DNA of 64,000 bases from Hyphomicrobiales bacterium (GTDB taxonomy: Bacteria; Pseudomonadota; Alphaproteobacteria; Rhizobiales; Rhizobiaceae): positions 310,001 to 374,000 of the forward strand of contig UCMS01000008.1 of assembly GCA_900473805.1 (NCBI GenBank), in the 5' to 3' direction. The number at the start of each line of letters is the position of its first letter. Positions within the stretch are counted from its first letter, which is position 1. Made by a program: the position numbers and the translations under genes. The notes under the pieces were generated by a model. That model worked only from the letters and a program-made list of their open reading frames with translations. It had not been told where the DNA came from and searched no databases. Positions 53,644-63,305 of this stretch are shown one piece after another.

Positions 53644-55917
53644 CTATGCAACGAGTTTGAATTTGAGGGCCTGGATTTCGTCGCCCAACATTTCGATATC
53701 GGCCGGCTCCGGCGCCTGGTGGCGCAGGGCGTTGGCCTTCACCGCCAGGTCATTGAGACCGACATTTGACGCCGCACCCTTGATCGTGTGCAGCACCCGG
53801 TCACGCTTGTCCGGATCCTGCTTGCGCAGGGCCTCGTCCAGCTCGACCAGAAGTTCTTCCGCATCGTTGAAGAAAGACTCGACCAGTTCCTGGAAAACCT
53901 CTTCGCCGAGGGCCTCGACAAGCTCCGCATGGCGCGCTTCGTCCAGCCCCTCGATGCCCAGGCCCGGCAGGGCGCGCATCGGCATGCCGCTCATGTCGGG
54001 TTCCGGCAGCTCGAAGCGCTCGACCGCAGCCTTGCCGGCCTCAGACGGGTTCTGGCTCCGCGATGTGTTGCGGTCCGGCGTGGTGGCGTAGGCGATCATC
54101 TGCTTCAGTCTCTCCAGGGTCACAGGCTTGGATTCAAAGCCCTGCATGCCGGCATCCATGCAGCGACGACGGTCGTCGTCCGAGGCATTGGCCGTCATGG
54201 CGATGATCGGGGTAGCGGCGCACGGGCCGGCCTCGGCGATGATCCGGCGCGTCGCCTCGATCCCGTCCATCACGGGCATCTGCATGTCCATGAGGATGAG
54301 GTCGAAGATCTGGTGACGCGTGATCGCGACAGCCTCGGCCCCGTCATTGGCGATCTCGACCTCCTGTCCGAGACGGGCCAGGAAGCGGGACGCCACGATC
54401 TGGTTGACCTTGTTGTCCTCGACGAGAAGGATGCGATAGCGTGGCAGGGTTTCCTCGGCCACGATCTTGGCGGCGACGCTGTCGGCCTCCTCGCGGCTGA
54501 CCGGGACCACGGACAATTCGAACCAGAAAATCGAGCCGACGCCCACCGTGCTGCTCATGCCGAGCTCGCCGCCCAGCTTTTCGACGATCTGCTTGCAGAT
54601 GGTGAGGCCGAGGCCGGTGCCGCCATAGCGTCTGCTGATCGAGGCATCCACCTGCGAGAAGGGCTTGAAGAGCTTGTCGAGGCCGGCCTCGTCGATGCCG
54701 ATCCCGGTATCCTCGACCTCGAAACGGATCATCAGCTTGCCTTCGCGGTAGAATTCGCGCAGTCGCAGCGTGACGGTGCCTTGGCTGGTGAACTTCACCG
54801 CATTGGACAAGAGGTTCAGGAGAACCTGGCGCAGGCGTGTCGGGTCGGTCTTGACGAACAGCGACTGGAGCGATTCCGGCAGGTCGAGAACGATGGTGTT
54901 GCCGCCATCGTCAGCCCGCCCGCGGATAATGCTGACGGTGCTTTCGGCCAGACCACAGATGTCGAAGGCGCGCTCCTCAAGCTCCAGCTTGCCGTGTTCG
55001 ATCTTTGAGAAGTCGAGGATCTCGTTGATGATTTCGAGCAGCGCTTCGCCTGATGAACGGATCGTCTTGACGCTCGACAGGGCATCGTCGGGCAGTTCCG
55101 ACAATTCCAGGAGTTCGGACATGCCGAGGATGGCGTTGAGCGGTGTGCGGATCTCGTGACCCATGGTCGCCATGAACTGCGACTTGGCCCGGTTTCCGGC
55201 GTCGGCTGCTTCATAGGCCTCGGTCAGTTCCGATGCCATCGCCTGCAGTTCGCGGCTGGTTTCGCGCACCGAGCGCAATTGCCGGTTCAACGTGACGACC
55301 AGGAAAACCACCGAAACCATCAGGAGAGCCAGCATGATGCCGGAAGTGCGTTCCAGCCCGAGAATGGTCTGCCGGCTTTCGGCGCGCTCGGAGCTGACAC
55401 GGGTATTCGTGTAAAGAAGGAACTGTTCCGTGATGCGGCCCAGACCGGATACGGTCGTCTCAAGCAGATCGAGCTGCTGCGACGTGGGGTACATGCCGGC
55501 GGCAATGCCATCGAACACAGGCTGGATGTCGGTGATGGTCTTCCTGATATCGCTTATGTGACCGCGAATTTTCGGATCATTGGCGAAGTAGCTACCAAAC
55601 TTCGACTGGTCGAGGATCGCGATCCGCGAATAGAGAATGTCGTAGCGCAAGCCGAGTTCCTGATAGGCCTCCGCCGTCGGCTCTCCGCGACGCAGAACCG
55701 ACAGAGTGTAGTCCAGCTGACGGCTTTCCCGGTCCAATTGATAGACCGACCACATGGAGTTTTCGCGCACACCGTCTTCCATGATCCGGTACTGGCGAGC
55801 GATATCGACGAAGAGGATCAGCAGCACGGAGAGAAGGACAGCCGAAATCAGCTGCAGGAGGAATGCGACGCTGCCGCCTCCCGCCGCCTTCCGGAGTGTC
55901 GCTTCCCGATCTTTCAC
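53644..55917 (-). CDS. Hybrid sensor histidine kinase (HisKA-HATPase-REC-Hpt)
   Basis: This 757-aa membrane protein has helices at about residues 17-39 and 193-211 enclosing a 150-residue periplasmic helical sensor. HisKA with His254 (MGHEIRTPL), HATPase_c (NLLSNAVKFT, DTGIGID, GTGLGLTICKQ), a receiver (ILLVEDNKVNQ, Asp in LILMDMQMPVMDG) and an Hpt domain with His710 (HTIKGAASNVG) follow. It can run a full phosphorelay. Its start overlaps the end of the periplasmic protein gene by 4 bp, which suggests that protein is its sensor partner. Confidence 0.93.
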   Translation of the reverse strand: MKDREATLRKAAGGGSVAFLLQLISAVLLSVLLILFVDIARQYRIMEDGVRENSMWSVYQLDRESRQLDYTLSVLRRGEPTAEAYQELGLRYDILYSRIAILDQSKFGSYFANDPKIRGHISDIRKTITDIQPVFDGIAAGMYPTSQQLDLLETTVSGLGRITEQFLLYTNTRVSSERAESRQTILGLERTSGIMLALLMVSVVFLVVTLNRQLRSVRETSRELQAMASELTEAYEAADAGNRAKSQFMATMGHEIRTPLNAILGMSELLELSELPDDALSSVKTIRSSGEALLEIINEILDFSKIEHGKLELEERAFDICGLAESTVSIIRGRADDGGNTIVLDLPESLQSLFVKTDPTRLRQVLLNLLSNAVKFTSQGTVTLRLREFYREGKLMIRFEVEDTGIGIDEAGLDKLFKPFSQVDASISRRYGGTGLGLTICKQIVEKLGGELGMSSTVGVGSIFWFELSVVPVSREEADSVAAKIVAEETLPRYRILLVEDNKVNQIVASRFLARLGQEVEIANDGAEAVAITRHQIFDLILMDMQMPVMDGIEATRRIIAEAGPCAATPIIAMTANASDDDRRRCMDAGMQGFESKPVTLERLKQMIAYATTPDRNTSRSQNPSEAGKAAVERFELPEPDMSGMPMRALPGLGIEGLDEARHAELVEALGEEVFQELVESFFNDAEELLVELDEALRKQDPDKRDRVLHTIKGAASNVGLNDLAVKANALRHQAPEPADIEMLGDEIQALKFKLVA

Positions 55918-56408
55918 TTGCCGACCTCGATTTCCTTGATCTGCCAGACCGAACGGGAGAAATACTTCTCATTGTAGAGACCAGGATCCTGGTCGAAGGG
56001 ATAGACGACCATCAACGGCCCCTTGTCGCGCACCGACATCGGCTTGCCGTCCATGCGGGTCGCCAGAATCGTCGCCAGCTTGGCGTCATCGGCCGGCACT
56101 TCGGCGGCATAATCGTTCAGCGCTTTGACAGAGAGACGCGACCCGTCGGAGCCGACGGCCTCCAGCACAGCGCTCAGCAGCGGGCCCTCGAAGGTCACCT
56201 TGCCTTGGGTCCAGGGCGTCTCCATCGTCGCCTTGCGACCCGGCAGCGCCTCCAGCATGGCGAGATCGAACTCAGCCGTATCGCCGGCATTGGTGTTGGT
56301 GATCGCGCCCTTGATCGTCAGTACGACCGGGCCTTTGGGTGCATCCAGGGCAAGCGCGGAGTTCGCGCAGGCGGTGCCCAGTAGAAGAGCAAGCAGCATG
56401 CCTTTCAT
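55914..56408 (-). CDS. Periplasmic oxidoreductase-like (sulfite-oxidase-fold) protein
   Basis: This 164-aa protein has a signal peptide (MKGMLLALLLGTACANSALA) and a domain like molybdopterin-dependent oxidoreductases of the sulfite oxidase fold (VLTIKGAITNTN, FDLAMLEALP, MVVYPFDQDP). It is much shorter than the enzymes and the usual molybdenum-ligand Cys was not seen, so it is probably a binding or sensor module. It is coupled by ATGA to the hybrid kinase. Confidence 0.8.
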   Translation of the reverse strand: MKGMLLALLLGTACANSALALDAPKGPVVLTIKGAITNTNAGDTAEFDLAMLEALPGRKATMETPWTQGKVTFEGPLLSAVLEAVGSDGSRLSVKALNDYAAEVPADDAKLATILATRMDGKPMSVRDKGPLMVVYPFDQDPGLYNEKYFSRSVWQIKEIEVGK

Positions 56409-56436
56409 GGGGGTTTCTCCGGATCTTGGTGTTGTT

Positions 56437-56835
56437 TCAGGCGGACTTCGGCAAATCCTGCACGATCGCGGCGGCGCCGAGATGGTCGGCGATCAGCTTG
56501 CGGAAGGCCATGGCCTCCACCGGTTTGTGCAGGAAGTCGGTCACACCGGCCGCACGGGCCTCGTCGCGAAGGCGCGGATCGGTCTCGGCCGTGACCATCA
56601 CGGCCGGCACATCACGGTAGCGATCCATCAGCCGCACGGCTTTGATGAACTGCAGGCCCGACATCCCAGGCAGCAGGTGATCGACGATCAGCATGGAAAA
56701 GGCTTCGGCGTGGCAGAAGGTCAAGGCAGCGTTGCCGTCGGAGGCGACAACCATCTCCTCATTGGTCACCTTCTTGGCGAGATGCTTGATGATCATCGCA
56801 TTGGTGGGGTTGTCTTCAACGATCAGAATTGTCAT
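56437..56835 (-). CDS. Single-domain response regulator
   Basis: This 132-aa protein is a receiver domain only (MTILIVEDNPTNAMIIKHLA, phospho-Asp in MLIVDHLLPGMSG, Thr in MVTAET, Lys in FLHKPVEA). It is the first gene of the signalling operon and may be the relay partner of the Hpt domain. A GGAGAGGAG site precedes the ATG at 56835. A near-palindrome CGATACAATTTTATCG lies upstream at 56964-56979. Confidence 0.9.
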   Translation of the reverse strand: MTILIVEDNPTNAMIIKHLAKKVTNEEMVVASDGNAALTFCHAEAFSMLIVDHLLPGMSGLQFIKAVRLMDRYRDVPAVMVTAETDPRLRDEARAAGVTDFLHKPVEAMAFRKLIADHLGAAAIVQDLPKSA

Positions 56836-57043
56836 GCCGCCACTCCTCTCCTGCGCTGGTCCGTCGGACTGCCCGTCTCCCGAACGCTCGGGAAGACGTT
56901 GCACGCGTTAATCTTTCATGGAGGAGTTGTATCAGGAGGAGGCTGAAATTGGCTGAAGCAAACCGATACAATTTTATCGATCGCGCATTTAATTAGAACT
57001 TAAGAATTAAAGGGCGAACGAACTGTCCAGCCACACCAGCGGC

Positions 57044-57667
57044 TTAGCCGAAACGGAGCGTAATATCGGCGGGATGGCTGGCGCTGAGCACGAGGCGACC
57101 ATTGGGCAGGTCGTTTCCGTGGACCTTGGCCTCAATCTCGTCCTGGGACAGTCCGTAATGGACCCAGCGAGCAACGAGCCGACGCTCCAGCTCGTCCTCC
57201 TCCGGCGCCACCATGACCGTCAGATCGAACTGCGAGGCAATCGGCCGCCAGGGCTCGCGGTCGAGAAGGACGTAATTGCCCTCAACGAGAATGATGCGGT
57301 CTTCCGGCGCAATGCAGCGGGCCGCACAGATGGCGAGCTCCCGGGCGCGATCGAAAACAGGAACCAGGACCTCGCCGCCGGCGCGCACGGCGTGAAGGAT
57401 GTCCCGGAGACCGCGCACATCAAAGGTCTCCGGCGCCCCCTTGCGCGGCAGGAGGCCGCGTTCGATGAGCAGACGATTGTCGAGATGGAAGCCGTCCATC
57501 GGCAAGACGGCCGGTGCTTCGCCCAGCAACTTGAGCCGCTCGAACAAAGCGTCGGCCAGGGTGGACTTTCCGCCTCCCGGCGGGCCGGCGATACCGACGA
57601 GGAAGCGGGCTCGTCCTTCAGCCCGCTTCACAATTTCGTCGGCGAGTTCGTCGAGCGACATGCTCAT
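57044..57667 (-). CDS. frcK: FrcK-type nucleoside/sugar kinase-like P-loop protein
   Basis: This 207-aa P-loop protein has Walker A GIAGPPGGGKSTLAD (residues 24-38) and a phosphoribulokinase/uridine-kinase-like pattern (VLPMDGFHLDN, ILVEGNYVLLD). It is the fourth gene of the S. meliloti-type frcBCAK operon, where FrcK is encoded with the fructose transporter. The start overlaps the frcA stop by 4 bp. Its substrate is not certain; the similarity is to uridine and pantothenate kinases. Confidence 0.87.
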   Translation of the reverse strand: MSMSLDELADEIVKRAEGRARFLVGIAGPPGGGKSTLADALFERLKLLGEAPAVLPMDGFHLDNRLLIERGLLPRKGAPETFDVRGLRDILHAVRAGGEVLVPVFDRARELAICAARCIAPEDRIILVEGNYVLLDREPWRPIASQFDLTVMVAPEEDELERRLVARWVHYGLSQDEIEAKVHGNDLPNGRLVLSASHPADITLRFG

Positions 57668-58446
57668 GCCGCCAGACCGGCATCCGGGGCCGGCCGTGCG
57701 CCGGTCATGAAGGCGACAGCGTCCGACATGGTGTAATCCTTCGGATTGATGACGCAGAGCCGCTTGCCCAGGCGATGGACATGGATGCGGTCGGCCACTT
57801 CGAAGACATGCGGCATGTTGTGGGAAATCAGCACGATCGGCATGCCGCGCGAACGCACGTCGAGGATCAGTTCGAGCACCTTGCGGCTTTCCTTGACCCC
57901 AAGCGCTGCCGTCGGCTCGTCGAGGATGATCACCTTGGAGCCGAAGGCTGCCGCACGGGCCACCGCCACACCCTGACGTTGGCCGCCGGACAGCGTCTCG
58001 ACCGCCTGGTTGATGTTCTGGATGGTCATCAAGCCGAGCTCGGTGAGCTTGTCGCGGGCGAATTTTTCCATCGCCGGACGGTCGAGCTTGCGGAAGATCG
58101 AGCCCATCACGCCGGGTTTGCGGATTTCGCGACCGAGGAACATGTTGTCGGCGATCGACAGTGCCGGCGACAGCGCGAGGTTCTGATAAACCGTCTCGAT
58201 TCCGGCCTTGCGGGCCTCGATCGGCGAGCGGAAGTTGACCGGCCGACCTTCAAGGCGAATTTCGCCCTCGTCCGGCACGACAGCACCCGAGATCGCCTTG
58301 ATCAGCGAAGACTTGCCGGCGCCGTTGTCACCGATGACGGCGAGGATTTCGCCGGGATAGAGGTCGAAATCGGCATTGTCGAGAGCGGTGACGCGGCCGT
58401 AACGCTTGACCAGACCGCGGGCGGTGAGAATGGGTTCCTGGGTCAT
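57664..58446 (-). CDS. frcA: FrcA sugar ABC transporter ATPase
   Basis: This 260-aa protein is a single ATPase domain: Walker A GDNGAGKSS, signature LSGGQRQGV, Walker B VIILDEPTAALG. This is shorter than the two-domain RbsA type, as is FrcA of S. meliloti. The start TGATG overlaps the frcC stop by one base. It powers import of fructose, and in S. meliloti also mannose and ribose. Confidence 0.93.
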   Translation of the reverse strand: MTQEPILTARGLVKRYGRVTALDNADFDLYPGEILAVIGDNGAGKSSLIKAISGAVVPDEGEIRLEGRPVNFRSPIEARKAGIETVYQNLALSPALSIADNMFLGREIRKPGVMGSIFRKLDRPAMEKFARDKLTELGLMTIQNINQAVETLSGGQRQGVAVARAAAFGSKVIILDEPTAALGVKESRKVLELILDVRSRGMPIVLISHNMPHVFEVADRIHVHRLGKRLCVINPKDYTMSDAVAFMTGARPAPDAGLAA

Positions 58447-59504
58447 CAGCCTGCTACCTTTCTGATCCACTGGTCGATTGCGACGGCGGCGATGATCAGC
58501 ACGCCGGTCAGCAGCACCTTCCATTGCGGATCGGCGCCGAGCATGTTGAGGCCCATGGAGACCACGCCGACGATCAAGGCCCCGAAGAGGGTGCCCAGGA
58601 TCGAGCCGCGTCCACCGAAGAGCGAGATGCCGCCGACCACGGCCGCCGTAATGGCCTGCAGATTGTAATCCGTCACGGCTGCCGAAGGGGAGATCGAACC
58701 GTTACGGCCGATGGAAACCCATGCGGCGAGCCCTGCGATGACACCGGCGAGCGCGTAGGTACCGAGCAACACGCGGTCGGTGCGGATACCGGCGAGCTGT
58801 GCCGCCTCGGGATCATCGCCCACCGCATAGAGATGCCGGCCCCAGGCGGTGTGGTTGAGGGCGTACCAGAGCCCGATAACCAGGATCAGCATGAAGACGA
58901 CGCCGAGCGTGAAGACCGCCTTGCCGACCTTGAAGCTCTCGCCGAAGACCTGAAGGAAGGGTGCGATGGCCTCGACATCGGCATCGCGCAGCGTCTCGTT
59001 AGCCGAATAGATGAAGTTGGTGGCCATCACGATGTACCACGTGCCCAGCGTGACGATGAAGGGCGGCAGCTTGACCTTTGCGACGAGCACGCCGTTCAGG
59101 AGGCCGCACAATCCGCCGACGGCCAGGCCGATGATGACCGAAATTCCGGAGGGGATACCGTAGTGAATGGCGCAATTACCCATCACCACGGCTGAGATGA
59201 CCATGACCACGCCAATCGACAGGTCGATGCCGGCGGTCAGGATGACCAGCGTCTGGGCCGCCCCCAGGATGCCGACGACGGCGATCTGCTGGAGGATCAG
59301 GGTCAGCGTATAGCTGGAGAAGAATTTGCCACCGATCGTCAGGCCGAAGATGATGATCGACATGACGAGGACGATCAGGGGCACGGCCGCCGGCGTTGAG
59401 TGTAGGAAGTGCTGGATCTTGCGCAGAGTGGAGCGGTCCTCGAACGTTGCCACGCTCGTTTCACTCTGGGTCAGCACCTTCTCGAATTCCTGGGCTCCCG
59501 CCAT
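58446..59504 (-). CDS. frcC: FrcC sugar ABC transporter permease
   Basis: This 352-aa membrane protein of the BPD_transp_2 (RbsC) family has about ten helices, with the pattern LVILTAGIDLSIGVVM and GGISLFGGRGSILGTLFGA. ATG at 59504 follows GGGAGGGA. It forms the channel with FrcA and takes substrate from FrcB. Confidence 0.94.
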   Translation of the reverse strand: MAGAQEFEKVLTQSETSVATFEDRSTLRKIQHFLHSTPAAVPLIVLVMSIIIFGLTIGGKFFSSYTLTLILQQIAVVGILGAAQTLVILTAGIDLSIGVVMVISAVVMGNCAIHYGIPSGISVIIGLAVGGLCGLLNGVLVAKVKLPPFIVTLGTWYIVMATNFIYSANETLRDADVEAIAPFLQVFGESFKVGKAVFTLGVVFMLILVIGLWYALNHTAWGRHLYAVGDDPEAAQLAGIRTDRVLLGTYALAGVIAGLAAWVSIGRNGSISPSAAVTDYNLQAITAAVVGGISLFGGRGSILGTLFGALIVGVVSMGLNMLGADPQWKVLLTGVLIIAAVAIDQWIRKVAG

Positions 59505-59647
59505 GGAACTTCCCTCCCGATTTGGTTCTTGTGCCGGACTTCGGGCCCGGTATTTGGCACGGGGCGGCCAAGGGCCGCCCCGATCTTCACAGGGCAAGGC
59601 CAAGGGCCTTCCCTGTCATGTCATGGTCCGCCATCAAGCTGCGGGGA

Positions 59648-60673
59648 TCAACCCCAGCACTTGTCCGTGCCTTCCTTGACGCTGATCGACTCGACGCCGG
59701 CAGCCGGCTTGTCGGTGACGAGGGCGACGCCCGTGTCGAAGAAGTCCTTGCCTTCGGTCGGCTTCGGCTTTTCGCCGGTTTCGGCGAACTTCTTGATCGC
59801 TTCCACGCCGAGCGACGCCATCAGCAGCGGATACTGCTGCGAGGTGGCACCGATCTGGCCGTCGGCCACGGCCTTGACGCCCGGGCAACCACCGTCGACC
59901 GAAACGATCAGGACGTCGTTTTCCTTGCCGACAGCCTTCAGAGCCTGGTAGGCGCCCACAGCGGCCGGTTCGTTGATCGTGTGGATGACGTTGATGTCGG
60001 GATCCTTCTGGAGAAGGTTTTCCATGGCCTTGCGGCCGCCTTCTTCGTTGCCGTTGGTCACGTCGTGGCCGACGATGCGCGGATCATCTTCGTCGCCGAT
60101 CTTGTTCGGGTCCTTCGGGTCGATGCCGAAGCCGATCATGAAGCCCTGGTCGCGCAGGACGTCGACGGTCGGCTGCGAGGGAACGAGGTCGAGGAAGCCG
60201 ATCTTGGCGTCCTTGGCCTTGTCGCCGAGGGTGGCAGCAGCCCACTGGCCGATCAGCTTGCCGGCAAGAAGGTTGTCGGTTGCGAAGGTGGCGTCGGCAG
60301 CGGTTGCCGGATCGAGCGGCGTGTCGAGCGCGATCACGAGCAGGCCGGCTTCCTGGGCCTTCTTGACCTGGTCGACAATCGCCTTGGTGTCGGAAGCCGC
60401 GATCAGGATGCCCTTGGCGCCGTCGGCGATGCAGGATTCGATGGCCGCAACCTGGCTGTCATGGTCACCGTCGACCTTGCCGGCATAGGCCTTCAGGTTG
60501 ACGCCGAGTTCGGCGGCCTTGGCGGTCGCGCCTTCCTTCATCTTGACGAAGAAGGGGTTGGTGTCGGTCTTGGTGATGAGGCAGGCCGAAACGTCGGCAG
60601 CCGAGGCCGGAGCGGCGAAGACAACGCCCAGCGCAAGCGTCGACAAGGCAGCGGTAAGCAGAGACTTTTTCAT
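59648..60673 (-). CDS. frcB: FrcB periplasmic sugar-binding protein
   Basis: This 341-aa type-1 periplasmic binding protein has a signal peptide ([20 protein letters not shown], cleavage after ASA) and family motifs [31 protein letters not shown] and [11 protein letters not shown]. It matches FrcB of the S. meliloti fructose system in family and operon order. GGGAGGA precedes the ATG. A 143-bp gap separates it from frcC. Confidence 0.94.
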   Translation of the reverse strand: MKKSLLTAALSTLALGVVFAAPASAADVSACLITKTDTNPFFVKMKEGATAKAAELGVNLKAYAGKVDGDHDSQVAAIESCIADGAKGILIAASDTKAIVDQVKKAQEAGLLVIALDTPLDPATAADATFATDNLLAGKLIGQWAAATLGDKAKDAKIGFLDLVPSQPTVDVLRDQGFMIGFGIDPKDPNKIGDEDDPRIVGHDVTNGNEEGGRKAMENLLQKDPDINVIHTINEPAAVGAYQALKAVGKENDVLIVSVDGGCPGVKAVADGQIGATSQQYPLLMASLGVEAIKKFAETGEKPKPTEGKDFFDTGVALVTDKPAAGVESISVKEGTDKCWG

Positions 60674-60785
60674 TAGGTATCCTCCCGAAAGTTGGTGGGC
60701 CAGCTCCTCCGGCCGCAACGTGTCGGCACGGATCGCGCCTTCGCAATCCGCTTCGGAGCCTCTCGGCCCCACTCCTCCACGACCC

Positions 60786-60816
60786 ATTAAAAACAACAGA
60801 AGTTTTGGGCTGTCAA
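60786..60816 (-). promoter_or_regulatory. Promoter region of the frc operon
   Basis: On the minus strand TTGACA (60816-60811) is followed after 17-19 bp by TTTTTAAT. Upstream is an AT-rich stretch (60817-60845) of the kind ROK regulators bind. It lies in the divergent gap with frcR. Confidence 0.5.
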
Positions 60817-60901
60817 TAAATAAATCCAGTTGAATTATTAAATCGCTGTGACATTCTCATCGGGCTGCCGTAAAAGGGAGCGGTCGGGAGGAGCGACCTT
60901 C

Positions 60902-62146
60902 GTGTCACAGGATTCGTACATCTCAGCGGTCGATCAGGGCCTGAAGTCGAGCGCCGGCGGCGGCTCGAACCAGGTGCGCGTTCGCGCCTATAACGAGCGG
61001 CTCGTGCTGTCGCTGGTGCGCCAGTATCCCGGTTGTTCGAAGGCCGACATTGCCCGGCTCACAGGCCTTTCCCCGCAGACCGTCTCCGTCATCATGCGGT
61101 CGCTCGAAAGCGACGAACTGCTCATCCGGGGGGAACCGATCCGCGGCCGCGTCGGGCAACCGTCCGTGCCGATGTTCATCAATCCCGAGGCCGTTTTCTC
61201 CTTCGGCGTCAAGATCGGCCGGCGCAGCGCCGATCTGGTGCTGATGGATTTTGCCGGGCGGATCCGCCAGCAGAAGCACCAGACCTACCCCTATCCGCAT
61301 CCGGACAATCTGCTCCCCTTCATCTGCGAGGGGATTGCCGCGCTCGAAGCCGGAATGAACGAGACGCAGCGCGGCCGTATCGCCGGGATCGGCATTGCCG
61401 CACCCTTCGAACTGTGGAACTGGGCCGAAGAGGTCGGAGCCCCGCCTGGCGCCATGGAAATCTGGCGCGAAGTCGACCTGCAGGCCGCCGTGCAGGCGAG
61501 GATGGGCCATCCGGTCTATCTGCGCAACGATGCGACCAGCGCCTGCGGAGCCGAACTTGTCTTCGGCGCCGGACAGCGCTACCCGGATTTCGTCTATTTC
61601 TACATCGGCTCGTTCATCGGCGGCGGTATCGTCGTCAATGCCGCCCTCTTCGTCGGGCGAACGGGAACGGCCGGCGCGATCGGGCCCCTGCCCGTGCGCG
61701 ACAAACATGGCGAAACGCGCCAGCTGCTCGACATCGCCTCGATCTTCGTGCTCGAAAACCTGCTGCGCGAACGCGGCATCGATCCGCAGCCGCTCTGGTA
61801 TGCCGCCAATGAATGGATCGATTTCGGCGAACCGCTGGAAATCTGGATCCAGGATACGGCTGCCGCGCTTGCCCAGGCTGTCGTCGCCGCGGCCTCGATC
61901 ATCGACTTTGCCGCGGCCATCATCGACGGTGGCTTTCCGGGCTGGGTGCGCAAGCGCCTCGTCCAGGCGACGATCGACGCGATGAACCGCCTCGACCTTC
62001 AGGGCGTCGTCGTGCCCGAAATCATCGAAGGCGAAGTCGGCGATCAGGCGCGCGCCATCGGCGGGGCGAGCCTGCCGATCTTCGACCGTTACCTCATCGA
62101 CCAGACAGTCTTGTTCAAGGATACACATCATGCTGAAGGGAATTGA
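60902..62146 (+). CDS. frcR: FrcR ROK family transcriptional regulator
   Basis: This 414-aa protein has an N-terminal winged HTH (ADIARLTGLSPQTVSVIMRSL, residues about 45-66) and a ROK sugar-kinase-like domain. The ROK zinc-site signature (Cys-Gly-x-x-Gly-Cys) is absent; the region reads GTAGAIGPLPVRDKHGE, so it is a non-canonical ROK protein. A GTG start was chosen because GGGAGGAG lies 8 nt upstream. It is divergent from frcBCAK and is the expected repressor. The end overlaps the RbsD/FucU gene by 17 bp. Confidence 0.88.
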   Translation: MSQDSYISAVDQGLKSSAGGGSNQVRVRAYNERLVLSLVRQYPGCSKADIARLTGLSPQTVSVIMRSLESDELLIRGEPIRGRVGQPSVPMFINPEAVFSFGVKIGRRSADLVLMDFAGRIRQQKHQTYPYPHPDNLLPFICEGIAALEAGMNETQRGRIAGIGIAAPFELWNWAEEVGAPPGAMEIWREVDLQAAVQARMGHPVYLRNDATSACGAELVFGAGQRYPDFVYFYIGSFIGGGIVVNAALFVGRTGTAGAIGPLPVRDKHGETRQLLDIASIFVLENLLRERGIDPQPLWYAANEWIDFGEPLEIWIQDTAAALAQAVVAAASIIDFAAAIIDGGFPGWVRKRLVQATIDAMNRLDLQGVVVPEIIEGEVGDQARAIGGASLPIFDRYLIDQTVLFKDTHHAEGN

Positions 62147-62558
62147 TCCCCTCCTGAGCCCCGAACTCCTCGCCACCCTGCGCGCCATGGGCCATGGCGA
62201 CGAAATCGCCATCGTCGACGGCAACTATCCGGCGCTCGAACATGCCCGCCGCCTCGTGCGCCTCGATGGGCATCATCTGGTGCCGGTGTTGAATGCGATC
62301 CTGAGCGTCATGCCGATCGACGATTTCGTTCCGGAGGCGATCTTCCGCTCTGTTGTCGGCGGCAAGCCGGACCAGGTCGATCCGGTCCATCAGGAGATCA
62401 TCGACTGCTGTGCAAGGCACGAGCCGAAGGTTCCCGTGACGAAGCTGATCGGGGCTGATTTCTACAACCGGGTCAAGGCCGCGCACACGGTCGTGCAGAC
62501 CGGCGAACCGCGCCTTTACGCCAATGTCGTCCTGCGCAAGGGCGTCATCTACCCCTGA
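62130..62558 (+). CDS. RbsD/FucU family sugar mutarotase
   Basis: This 142-aa protein starts MLKGIDPLLSPELLATLRAMGHGDEI-like, with the catalytic His in MGHGDEIAIVDGNYP and the C-terminal YANVVLRKGVIYP. Members interconvert pyranose and furanose forms or anomers of ribose or fucose. Coupling to frcR and nearness to the frc transporter suggest it prepares the imported sugar for phosphorylation. Confidence 0.9.
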   Translation: MLKGIDPLLSPELLATLRAMGHGDEIAIVDGNYPALEHARRLVRLDGHHLVPVLNAILSVMPIDDFVPEAIFRSVVGGKPDQVDPVHQEIIDCCARHEPKVPVTKLIGADFYNRVKAAHTVVQTGEPRLYANVVLRKGVIYP

Positions 62559-62570
62559 CCCAGACCGGGC

Positions 62571-63305
62571 TCAGCCCTCAAGCGCGCGGGAGATTCGGCG
62601 GGAGAGTTCGACCGGGTTCTTCAGCACGATGGCCCGGCTCGTCCGTTCCACCAGTTCTTCCCGCGCCAGCCTGGACATTTCCCGCGACACGGTTTCCCGG
62701 CTCGCGCCAATATGCTCGGCCAGTTCCGCATGGACGAGCGGCGGCGATATGATGCGCTCGCGGCCGCCATCGTTGCGGACCCGCGAAAGGCGGAGCAGTG
62801 TGTTGTAGAGCCGGTGCTTGGTGTCCAGGAAGGACAGTTCCGACAACCGATCGTTCATGGCCCGGATACGCCGCGACAGCAATTGCAGCAGGGCAAGCGC
62901 CACATCGGCGCGCTGCTTCAGGATATCGTGGAACACCGTATAGGGAATGACCGTGACCGTCGCATCGCTGACGGCCATCAGGCTTGCCGAGCGCGCGAGA
63001 TCGTCAATCGCCGCCTGCTCGCCCAGGATATCGCCCCGCTTGAAGCTGCCGAGGATCGCTTCCTTGCCAACCGTGAAGCGCAAGACTGCGCGGATTTCAC
63101 CGGTCTGCACGATAAAGACGTCTTTGGACATATCTTCGAAGTCGACCAGACTTTCTCCGGCCGACAGCGTGCGCGAATGGCAACGCGACAACCACTCACG
63201 GTCCTCTTCAAGGCTCAAGCCGGAAAATACCGAGCAGCCTCTCAGTGTCATTGGCATGCCTGCAACGGTTTGAACCATGGAACCTGTCGTTGTAATTGGC
63301 TTCAT
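62571..63305 (-). CDS. Crp/Fnr family transcriptional regulator
   Basis: This 244-aa protein has a cNMP-binding-like beta-barrel (residues about 25-140, IVQTGEIRAVLRFTVGKEA) and a C-terminal winged HTH (AELAEHIGASRETVSREMSRL). The Cys cluster of oxygen-sensing FNR is absent. The family residues for cAMP are not all evident, so the effector is unknown. The first ATG was used, without clear ribosome-binding site; ATG codons at 63278 and 63251 are alternatives. Confidence 0.85.
   Translation of the reverse strand: MKPITTTGSMVQTVAGMPMTLRGCSVFSGLSLEEDREWLSRCHSRTLSAGESLVDFEDMSKDVFIVQTGEIRAVLRFTVGKEAILGSFKRGDILGEQAAIDDLARSASLMAVSDATVTVIPYTVFHDILKQRADVALALLQLLSRRIRAMNDRLSELSFLDTKHRLYNTLLRLSRVRNDGGRERIISPPLVHAELAEHIGASRETVSREMSRLAREELVERTSRAIVLKNPVELSRRISRALEG

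Noticed and set aside
56964..56979. CGATACAATTTTATCG near-palindrome upstream of the single-domain response regulator
   Set aside because: It has two internal mismatches and lies about 130 bp from the start in AT-rich DNA; it was noted in the gene entry but is not strong enough to list as an operator.
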